Assembly: GCA_014377055.1 (NCBI GenBank)
Contig: JACMQJ010000067.1
Coordinates: forward strand, 1 to 13,247
Source of the DNA: Candidatus Sericytochromatia bacterium
GTDB taxonomy: Bacteria; Cyanobacteriota; Sericytochromatia; UBA7694; JACMQJ01
DNA length: 13,247 nucleotides
Reading direction: 5' to 3'
Shown: one piece after another, positions 8,527 to 13,247 of the stretch
Numbering within the stretch: position 1 is the first letter of the stretch
Layout: each line of letters opens with the position of its first letter
The notes under the pieces: model-generated
Databases searched by the model: none
Told to the model about the DNA's origin: nothing
What the model saw: only the letters and a program-made list of their open reading frames with translations
Program-made: the position numbers and the translations under genes

Positions 8527-8772
8527 CTATATTTTATTTAATAACAGCTCAGTGGCTTTTTGTGAATACATTTCAGCTGTTTCAAAATCACCTATTGCTT
8601 TTAGCGATTTTGATAATAAATCACATATTTCAAAGTTAATAATCTCAAGTTCTAAACTCTCTGCCAATGAATTTATTGCCTCCTTATACCTTTTCTGACT
8701 ATATTGTGAGTATCCTAAATTATAATAAACTTGTTGTGAGCTTAATAATTGTATTAATTTATTTAGAGTCAA
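8527..8772 (-). CDS. Small two-repeat TPR protein, possibly truncated at the N-terminus
   Basis: An 81-residue frame with two tetratricopeptide-like helical hairpins: about 14-43 (YYNLGYSQYSQKRYKEAINS, with the TPR Leu-Gly-Tyr and Tyr-x-x-Ala spacing) and about 48-78 (SKSLKAIGDFETAEMYSQKA). TPR units are protein-binding scaffolds; no specific partner can be named. The only plausible start is a TTG (8772) without a visible ribosome site, the first in-frame ATG being far inside, and an upstream stop limits any extension to a few codons. Two repeats are few for a free-standing TPR protein. Its 5' end faces the insertion-sequence remnants that begin about 50 bp away, so it may be the 3' part of a longer gene cut by an insertion. 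It ends 80 nt ahead of htpG. Confidence 0.45.
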   Translation of the reverse strand: MTLNKLIQLLSSQQVYYNLGYSQYSQKRYKEAINSLAESLELEIINFEICDLLSKSLKAIGDFETAEMYSQKATELLLNKI

Positions 8773-8819
8773 GGTTATAATTGTATTTTAGAGATAATTT
8801 TAAATTTCAGAATATTAGA

Positions 8820-9084
8820 ATGAAAATACAAATATTAGAGTTAACAACAGATAGAAAATGGCGTAGCTCAACAGGATTAGATAATGACAGAATTTATAAG
8901 ATTTTATCAATATTTGAATTGGTTTAAAAATTTTATAATAAGGTTAGACTTAGGTTATTTAGGTATACAAAAGGATTATGTCTGTAAGGAAGTATTTATT
9001 CCTGAGAAGAGTAGTAAACTTCATAAACTTTTAGATGATGAAAAATTAAGTAACAAAGATAAGGCAAAAGACAGAATAGCTTGA
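8820..9084 (+). pseudogene. IS5-like (DDE_Tnp_4 type) transposase remnant, internally deleted
   Basis: Two pieces of one transposase lie in different frames. 8820-8927 reads LTTDRKWRSSTGLDNDRIYK, like the N-terminal 'LT...W...TGL' region of IS5/IS1031-type transposases, then meets a stop. From 8941, shifted by one base, LDLGYLGIQK matches the conserved 'D-x-GY-x-GI' block that carries the second catalytic Asp (codon 8947-8949), followed by KLSNKDKAKDRIA and a stop. The central part with the first catalytic Asp and the C-terminus with the catalytic Glu are missing, so the gene is dead. A 66-residue open frame at 8884-9084 covers mostly the second piece and is not a gene in its own right. The assignment rests on motif memory alone. 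Confidence 0.6.
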
Positions 9085-9334
9085 GTTAATCACAAGACCT
9101 AAGAAAAATATGAATGCTCGTATTCTACCTCTTATTGATAAAATTTTACTTAGGAAAAGAGCCGTTATCGAAACTGTTAATGATGAATTAAAAAATATAT
9201 GTCAAACTTAACACTTAAGGCATCGAAGCTTTGATAATTTATTAACTAACTTGTTCTCTGGATTAATTGTATATAGCTTTAAACCTCATAAACCATCTAT
9301 TAATTTCTCCAAAAAAGAATTAGAGTTAATATAA
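9080..9334 (+). pseudogene. IS982-family transposase C-terminal remnant with internal stop
   Basis: Read in frame from 9080 this gives LELITRPKKNMNARILPLID, then LLRKRAVIETVNDELKN, a TAA stop (9209-9211), and HRSFDNLLTNLFSGLIVYSF followed by KPHKPSIN and a final stop. This is the typical C-terminal third of IS982-family transposases, including the last catalytic Glu in the RAVIETVNDELKN block. Only about 84 of roughly 290 residues remain, and the in-frame stop sits where relatives read 'IEHSRHRS'. It starts exactly where the IS5-like remnant breaks off, so either one element inserted into the other or a deletion fused them. Not functional. Confidence 0.8.
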
Positions 9335-9428
9335 AATTTACCTGCTATAGCTTTCTAATATTTACATCGAACTCACGTTATTTACTTATTTGTACTTATT
9401 TATTCCAATTACAAAAAAGATTAGTTAA

Positions 9429-10205
9429 TTAAAATGCAATATTAACTATACCATTTGGCTCTGAGTAATCGAATTGATTAATTTTATTTGTTATTATTAA
9501 ACTTTCAGCAACGCTTGGATCAGAAAATGTTACAGTATAATTTTTTAGAATACCTTTTTTTATTTCTGTAACTTTTATACCATTTTTTTCAAGCAAGCTT
9601 TTAAGATCATTATCTTTCATTTCATCTTTTAAACCAATTATTAATTGATTAGGAACATAGCTATTTTCATTCATTTCATTAATATTAACATTTAAAGTTT
9701 CTGGAGCTTGGGGATCTTTTTTAGCTGAAACCTGATTTAATTGACCATTCATTTTGATAATAGATTTTGCTTTTATTTCTATTTTATTACTTGTTTCATA
9801 AAAAACTTTATCATTTGCATCACTAAAAACAAATTTAAAATTTATATGTCCAGTATCAACAGGAACGAATCCAACTGAAAATTTTAAAATCTCACCTTTT
9901 ATGGTTGGGGTTACTTTTTTTAAGTTAAAAGTATTAATAAACTTCCCTTTTTCATCAAATAAGGAAACTATAGCACTAGCTATTTTTGATACCTTTTCAC
10001 TAGCTTCATCTGTGGGAGTATCAGCCCCAGTAGTCGTATTTACTATATTTACAGATGCAGACAACTCAACAGCAGCAGATTTTAAAAAATCTGTGTTTAG
10101 ATGGACAATACTTATTACATTTTTTTCAGTCATATTATTTGCCATTCCAGTGGCACAACTTGTAATGATAAAACTAAATGCCAACAAAATAACTAATTTA
10201 TTCAT
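9429..10205 (-). CDS. Lipoprotein with C-terminal subtilase-prodomain-like domain
   Basis: A 258-residue secreted lipoprotein: MNK, hydrophobic core 4-14, lipobox I14-T15-S16-C17, so the mature part would begin at Cys17. Residues about 30-165 look beta-rich and match no family I know; a charged linker (KKDPQAPETLNVN) follows. Residues 183-258 (YVPNQLIIGLKDEMKD... FDYSEPNGIV) follow the pattern of the inhibitor-I9/fervidolysin prodomain of subtilisin-like proteases, 'VPgevIVkfK ... Gv ... vEyAEPN'. No catalytic domain follows; the protein ends 8 residues after EPNG. It may bind or inhibit a separate protease, or use the fold for adhesion; both are inference. Start: ATG 10205 with GGAG 6-7 nt upstream is chosen over ATG 10265, because it gives a perfect signal peptide and a putative promoter lies between the two. 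Confidence 0.8.
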   Translation of the reverse strand: MNKLVILLAFSFIITSCATGMANNMTEKNVISIVHLNTDFLKSAAVELSASVNIVNTTTGADTPTDEASEKVSKIASAIVSLFDEKGKFINTFNLKKVTPTIKGEILKFSVGFVPVDTGHINFKFVFSDANDKVFYETSNKIEIKAKSIIKMNGQLNQVSAKKDPQAPETLNVNINEMNENSYVPNQLIIGLKDEMKDNDLKSLLEKNGIKVTEIKKGILKNYTVTFSDPSVAESLIITNKINQFDYSEPNGIVNIAF

Positions 10206-10239
10206 AACCGCTCCAATAATATTTGATTCATTTCTATCA

Positions 10240-10248
10240 ATTCTAACA
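10240..10248 (-). promoter_or_regulatory. Putative extended -10 promoter for the lipoprotein gene
   Basis: The minus strand reads TGTTAGAAT (TGn-TAGAAT, 5/6 to the -10 consensus with the extended TG). No good -35 is visible. Transcription would start near 10232, giving a leader of about 27 nt with the GGAG site, which supports the start at 10205. Confidence 0.4.
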
Positions 10249-10296
10249 GATTTAAGATTAAACAAAATATTTTTTCATAAATATTAAAATAAGCAT

Positions 10297-10340
10297 AAAA
10301 AAAGCTCAGAGAAGATTTGACTTTCTCTGAGCTTTTTTTT
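10297..10340 (-). terminator. Intrinsic terminator after the hook-family gene
   Basis: A 10-bp GC-containing stem GCTCAGAGAA/TTCTCTGAGC (10304-10313 with 10323-10332) is extended by seven A-T pairs and has a 9-nt loop, with a T run on each strand's 3' side. It can work in both directions. On the minus strand it ends transcription from the hook-family gene 29 nt after its stop and insulates the lipoprotein gene. Confidence 0.85.
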
Positions 10341-10364
10341 AAGGCGTAAATGATATACGCCTTA
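10340..10364 (-). repeat. Second hairpin between hook gene and terminator
   Basis: A perfect 9-bp inverted repeat TAAGGCGTA / TACGCCTTA around a 7-nt loop, directly between the hook-family stop codon (10369) and the terminator. It lacks a U tract of its own on the minus strand. It could protect the 3' end of an abundant messenger from exonucleases; that is inference. Confidence 0.6.
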
Positions 10365-10368
10365 ATTA

Positions 10369-11988
10369 TTATCTAATCAAACCATTTAAATCATCAACAA
10401 TGGTATTACCCACGTTAATAACTTTAGTATTTGATGTAAATGTTTTCTGAGCAACAGTTAATTCTGGTAATGAATCAGTTATTGATGAGTTTGATGACTC
10501 AAGAGCTTGACCAATAATCGTATTTTCAGCACCTATAGAAGATATACCATCAAATTCAATACCTTGTTTGGTACTGATTTGTGATGTTTTTGATAAACCA
10601 GCATAACCTACAGCAATAGCACCAGTTGCTTCTGTATATATAAACTGTGATCCACCTCTTCTTTTTTCCAAACCTTGACTGTTTGAAAATTTGCTTAAGA
10701 CTACATGAACACCTGAATTGAAAGGAGGAGCGGATGTAGCATCTTTACCCTTTGAATCATTAATCATAGTACCATTACTATCAAAATGCATATTATCTCC
10801 AGTAGCAGGTACATACTGAGGAGCATTACCATTAAGAGCTAAAGCATTAATCTTATAGAAAAGATTTCCTTTATTATCTTTAAATGTGTCAACTAAACCA
10901 GCATGTTGTGTAGCAATAATACCCTCAAGTGGTTTATTTATAATATCTGCTATGTCTTGACCTTCTTTGTTGATAGGTAGTCTAGCATAAGACTCTGAAA
11001 TTACTCTATTAACATGACCTAATACTAATGTTGCTTGATTTTGATCATTAAGATTAACTATAACAGAAGCTGCAATACCTGTCTGATTAGCATAGCTATT
11101 AATTGCTGTAGCTATTAGTCTTGCATTATCAGTACTTGTTCTCGTGGTAGTATTAGCAGGATCAGTTAGATATAAACTAATAGTAACACCAGCAATAATA
11201 CCTATTGTTACACCACCTACGGAAGATATACCAGCACCAGCTGCATTAGTAGCCCCATTAAGTGCTACAGATAGCCTTCCTGCAGGAACAAATATTCTAC
11301 CATTTATTCTATCAGAATTAGGGGTTGCTGGATCAGTAAAATAAGTACTTATGTGAGAAAGTCCACCTGTAGACTGTTGAGTACCAGTTGTTTCAGTACT
11401 GTCGAATATACCATTAAAAGATACTGCTGCCCCTGTACCAATACTACCTGTTATATATCCGAAGTTACCTGCTGAAAAATCAACGGTTACACCTTGAGGA
11501 GCTATAGCTACAGCACCAGCATCAATGTCCTTAAACTCAGTTTTACGTATAATATCTCTGGTTCTATCAAAAACACCAAGTACAAATTGTCCTTCTTTTG
11601 TTACTAAGTAACCTTGATCGTCAAAACTTGTTTCACCATTTCTTGTATAAATAATTTTACCTGATGAATCAGCTGTGGTAAAAAACGCATTACCTTGAAT
11701 AGCAAGATCGGTATTGTTACCTGTTTGTAATAATGAACCTTGTCTAAAGTCTGTTGTAGTTCCACCAACTGAAATACCACCACTCCCAATTTGAACTGGA
11801 TTTATACCACCTAATGTACCAGTATTTCCACTACCACCTCTAACAATGTCTACAAGTGAGTCACCAAAAGTTATTCTCGTCGCTTTGTAACCAGCGATTT
11901 GTGAACCAGTCATATTTCCTGAAATAACTTCAACCCATTTGTTTAAAGCACCCAAAGTACTTCTTGCACTAATTCTAACGTCAGCCAT
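10369..11988 (-). CDS. flgE: Flagellar hook/rod family protein (FlgE/F/G family), probably hook protein FlgE
   Basis: A 539-residue Gly/Thr/Ser/Ala-rich protein exported by the flagellar type III system to build the axial structure. The N-terminal rod-type helix (1-40) ends in VISGNMTGSQIAGYK, a divergent form of the family signature 'ISNNIANxxTxGYK'. The core motifs FRQGSLLQTGNNTDLAIQGN (81-100, then AFF) and YTRNGETSFDDQGYL (114-128) are clear, and the C-terminal helix SLPELTVAQKTFTSNTKVIN matches the usual 'sLvemi.aQraFeaNsKvi'. No signal peptide, as expected. FlgF and FlgG are about 250 residues; the long insert between about 185 and 475 fits the outer domains of a hook protein, hence FlgE, but a distal-rod or hook-like paralogue is possible. 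ATG with AAGGAG 9 nt upstream; own promoter; terminated downstream. Base composition looks less AT-rich than its neighbours, as expected for a Gly/Ala/Thr-rich product. Confidence 0.85.
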   Translation of the reverse strand: MADVRISARSTLGALNKWVEVISGNMTGSQIAGYKATRITFGDSLVDIVRGGSGNTGTLGGINPVQIGSGGISVGGTTTDFRQGSLLQTGNNTDLAIQGNAFFTTADSSGKIIYTRNGETSFDDQGYLVTKEGQFVLGVFDRTRDIIRKTEFKDIDAGAVAIAPQGVTVDFSAGNFGYITGSIGTGAAVSFNGIFDSTETTGTQQSTGGLSHISTYFTDPATPNSDRINGRIFVPAGRLSVALNGATNAAGAGISSVGGVTIGIIAGVTISLYLTDPANTTTRTSTDNARLIATAINSYANQTGIAASVIVNLNDQNQATLVLGHVNRVISESYARLPINKEGQDIADIINKPLEGIIATQHAGLVDTFKDNKGNLFYKINALALNGNAPQYVPATGDNMHFDSNGTMINDSKGKDATSAPPFNSGVHVVLSKFSNSQGLEKRRGGSQFIYTEATGAIAVGYAGLSKTSQISTKQGIEFDGISSIGAENTIIGQALESSNSSITDSLPELTVAQKTFTSNTKVINVGNTIVDDLNGLIR

Positions 11989-12078
11989 TTTAGCTTTCTC
12001 CTTCTAAAATAATAAAATAAAGTTTAATGTCTTAAATTTTTAAGAAACTAATTAATCTTTTTAGACTTCTCAATTTTT

Positions 12079-12107
12079 AGTATAGATTTAAATTCTGATT
12101 CTGTAAA
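12079..12107 (-). promoter_or_regulatory. Sigma-70/sigma-A type promoter for the hook-family gene
   Basis: Minus-strand -35 TTTACA (12102-12107) and -10 TATACT (12079-12084) with a 17-nt spacer, each 5/6 to consensus. It would give a leader of about 84 nt before the hook-family ATG. The element does not match the sigma-28 (TAAA-N15-GCCGATAA) or sigma-54 (GG-N10-GC) flagellar promoters. Confidence 0.6.
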
Positions 12108-12291
12108 TTAAATATTTGTTAAATACAGTGAAAATATATTTTATTTGTGTTAAATCTTCGTTAAGTACCTAATGTTATAACTGTTAAGAAATAAATGTTA
12201 TGCTTAGTAAAACTTCATGAGGTGTCTATGTCGTAGGCAATTATTAACTTAAGTATAAAACACTTCCAAAAACCTAAAATTATGTTCTAAA

Positions 12292-12343
12292 ATATAAATT
12301 ATATGTGTTATATAATTTATATGTGTTGTATAAAAATTTTTAT
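12292..12343. repeat. AT-only dyad and tandem repeat upstream of fliJ
   Basis: A perfect 13-bp inverted repeat (ATATAAATTATAT / ATATAATTTATAT, 12292-12304 and 12310-12322) flanks GTGTT. Its right part overlaps a direct repeat: TTATATGTGTTATATAA at 12299-12315 and again at 12317-12333 with one mismatch, period 18. A 14-bp palindrome ATAAAAATTTTTAT follows at 12330-12343. This lies 42-93 bp before the fliJ start in the 396-bp region between the divergent flagellar genes. It could be an operator, a bendable promoter element or a structured leader. Elsewhere in this intergenic region I see only the hook promoter and no RNA gene; no clear promoter for fliJ was found. Confidence 0.6.
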
Positions 12344-12384
12344 TTTTTTCAAGAATTCTATTTAGATATAAAAGGTGTTTTAAA

Positions 12385-12936
12385 TTGGCTCCTACAAAAA
12401 GATTTGTCTATCAACTACAAAAAATACTTGATATGAGAACTAGAAAGGAAGACCAGCTCAAAGCTGAATTAGCTGGGTCAATTAGGACAAGAGACTTGGA
12501 AGTTGCTGCACTAAATACTTTGGTAGAAAAAAGAGGAAAAGCACAAAAATCTCTTGAAGGATACCTAAGTCGAGGCGAAGTTGCCGAAGTACAAAATACA
12601 AATTTGTTTTTACAGAACTTAACTGGGAAAATAGATAATCAAAATAGAATCGTAACAAAATCTAATCTTAAGGTAGAAGATGTAAGAAAAAAACTTACAC
12701 AGGCTTCAAAAGAAAAAAAGATTATTGAGAAGCACAAAGAGAAAAAAAATGAGGAATGGAAGGAAGAGTTTAAGAAGTGGGAAAATAAGCTTATGGATGA
12801 AATTGCAAGTCAAATATTCAATAGGCAGATGAGAAAAAAAGAAGATGTATTGCAAGAAGATACTCGTTATCAAGAGAATACGGAAAAAAGAAAATTAATG
12901 TTAGCTTTAAAAGTAAAAAGTAAAAAAAAATTTTAA
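12385..12936 (+). CDS. fliJ: Flagellar export protein FliJ
   Basis: A 183-residue, highly charged coiled-coil protein. FliJ is the cytoplasmic stalk of the flagellar type III export ATPase FliI; it links the ATPase ring to the export gate and escorts chaperones. The N-terminus FVYQLQKILDMRTRKEDQLK (7-26) fits the FliJ pattern 'F.F.LQ.lLd.R...E', and WENKLMDEIASQIFNRQ (132-148) fits the C-terminal 'E.K.lDEia..rf.r' pattern. Most of the length is predicted helix without Pro. It is about 35 residues longer than the usual ~147, the extra being a basic tail (from about 150, ending VKSKKKF). The start is TTG with AAAGG about 9-10 nt upstream; no better ATG is near. The next gene begins 12 nt after the stop, so they are probably cotranscribed. 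Confidence 0.85.
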   Translation: MAPTKRFVYQLQKILDMRTRKEDQLKAELAGSIRTRDLEVAALNTLVEKRGKAQKSLEGYLSRGEVAEVQNTNLFLQNLTGKIDNQNRIVTKSNLKVEDVRKKLTQASKEKKIIEKHKEKKNEEWKEEFKKWENKLMDEIASQIFNRQMRKKEDVLQEDTRYQENTEKRKLMLALKVKSKKKF

Positions 12937-12948
12937 GGAAATAATTAA

Positions 12949-13247
12949 ATGATAAATATTGAGTTTGAAAATTTTTTTCATATAAAAAATAAAGGTAGTT
13001 TAAATGTACAAACTACCAAAGATAATAATGATGAAAAATTTAATGTTACTCTATCTAATTTTGCAGTCAAAGAAAAGACTAGTTCTTCACAAGTAACTGT
13101 TTCTGATTCTAATCTCAATATAAATGAGCCAATTTTTGTTGAAACCGTCTTAAACAATCAAGATCTAAGAATACAAAAAGATGGATTTAATATATCTCCT
13201 TTTAAGTTAATAAATTCAATAGAGAAAAAAACAATTGAGAAACTTGA
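12949..13247 (+). CDS. Partial CDS after fliJ, position suggests FliK (hook-length control)
   Basis: An ATG preceded by AAGGA (about 9 nt upstream, overlapping the region just after the fliJ stop) opens a frame that stays open to the window edge: 99 codons, beginning MINIEFENFFHIKNKGSLNV and rich in Asn, Lys, Ser and Thr, without signal peptide or membrane segment. No conserved domain can be recognised in this piece. In many flagellar operons fliJ is followed by fliK, whose N-terminal half is variable, low-complexity and poorly conserved, as here; the diagnostic C-terminal domain would lie beyond the window. The coding call is well supported by the ribosome site, spacing and open frame; the FliK identity is only positional inference. 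Confidence 0.6.
   Translation, partial: MINIEFENFFHIKNKGSLNVQTTKDNNDEKFNVTLSNFAVKEKTSSSQVTVSDSNLNINEPIFVETVLNNQDLRIQKDGFNISPFKLINSIEKKTIEKL

Larger units (their letters stand above)
8820..9334. mobile_element. Composite of two decayed insertion sequences
   Basis: Remnants of two unrelated transposase families lie end to end, with the join at about 9080-9084. No complete element, terminal inverted repeat pair or target-site duplication could be identified. Outer limits are those of the recognisable coding remnants; a flank up to about 9390 may still be insertion-sequence DNA. Confidence 0.65.

Noticed and set aside
9901..10287. 128-codon plus-strand open frame, partly hydrophobic
   Set aside because: Antisense to the lipoprotein gene, whose signal peptide, ribosome site and codon pattern are convincing; the hydrophobicity mirrors the opposite strand.
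11144..11344. 66-codon plus-strand open frame
   Set aside because: Antisense inside the hook-family gene, with no ribosome site or motif.
11604..11789. 61-codon minus-strand open frame
   Set aside because: Alternative frame inside the core-motif region of the hook-family gene.
12217..12252. 11-codon open frame in the divergent intergenic region
   Set aside because: No ribosome site and a length expected by chance.
12299..12333. Start of a CRISPR-like array
   Set aside because: Only two repeat units of 17 bp with a one-base gap and no spacers; no cas genes nearby.

Overview
The window is an AT-rich bacterial chromosome segment using the standard genetic code. It holds seven intact genes, one gene cut by the right edge, one short TPR gene of doubtful integrity, and two decayed insertion-sequence remnants. 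Flagellar genes, a lipoprotein signal and sigma-70/sigma-A type promoters show a motile bacterium. Lineage cannot be fixed from the sequence. The mix of flagellar genes, a BMP-type nucleoside importer and a PAS-rich regulator at very low GC is compatible with non-photosynthetic Cyanobacteria relatives (Melainabacteria/Vampirovibrionia), but this is a weak guess.

Layout. 27-4622 (minus strand) is a complete BMP-family nucleoside-type ABC importer in the usual order: binding protein, double-domain ATPase, permease, permease. A near-consensus promoter and an inverted repeat lie ahead of it. 4777-6504 (minus) encodes a REC-PAS-PAS-PAS protein ending in a degenerate histidine-kinase dimerisation helix, with Tyr in place of the phospho-accepting His and no ATPase domain. 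A strong terminator hairpin separates it from htpG (6575-8446, minus). 8527-8772 (minus) is a short two-TPR protein that may be truncated. 8820-9334 (plus) is an insertion-sequence graveyard: an internally deleted IS5-like transposase abuts an IS982-family C-terminus with an internal stop. 9429-10205 (minus) encodes a lipoprotein whose C-terminus resembles the prodomain of subtilisin-like proteases, though no protease is present. Two hairpins separate it from a divergent flagellar hook-family gene (10369-11988, minus). A 396-bp divergent intergenic region follows, with a clear hook promoter and an AT-only dyad. Then fliJ (12385-12936, plus) and the start of an unidentified gene in the place where fliK usually lies (12949 to the edge).

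How the genes work together. The importer genes form one tight operon (19-nt gap, 8-nt overlap, 49-nt gap) and make one membrane complex. The hook protein, FliJ and the gene after it belong to flagellar assembly: FliJ helps the type III export gate, which exports hook subunits. HtpG is a general chaperone. The regulator and the lipoprotein have no assignable partner here; the regulator looks like a signal receiver that cannot autophosphorylate.

Start choices. Longer open frames were shortened in three cases because the extension runs through a terminator or putative promoter: regulator start 6504 instead of TTG 6552, htpG 8446 instead of 8488, lipoprotein 10205 instead of 10265.
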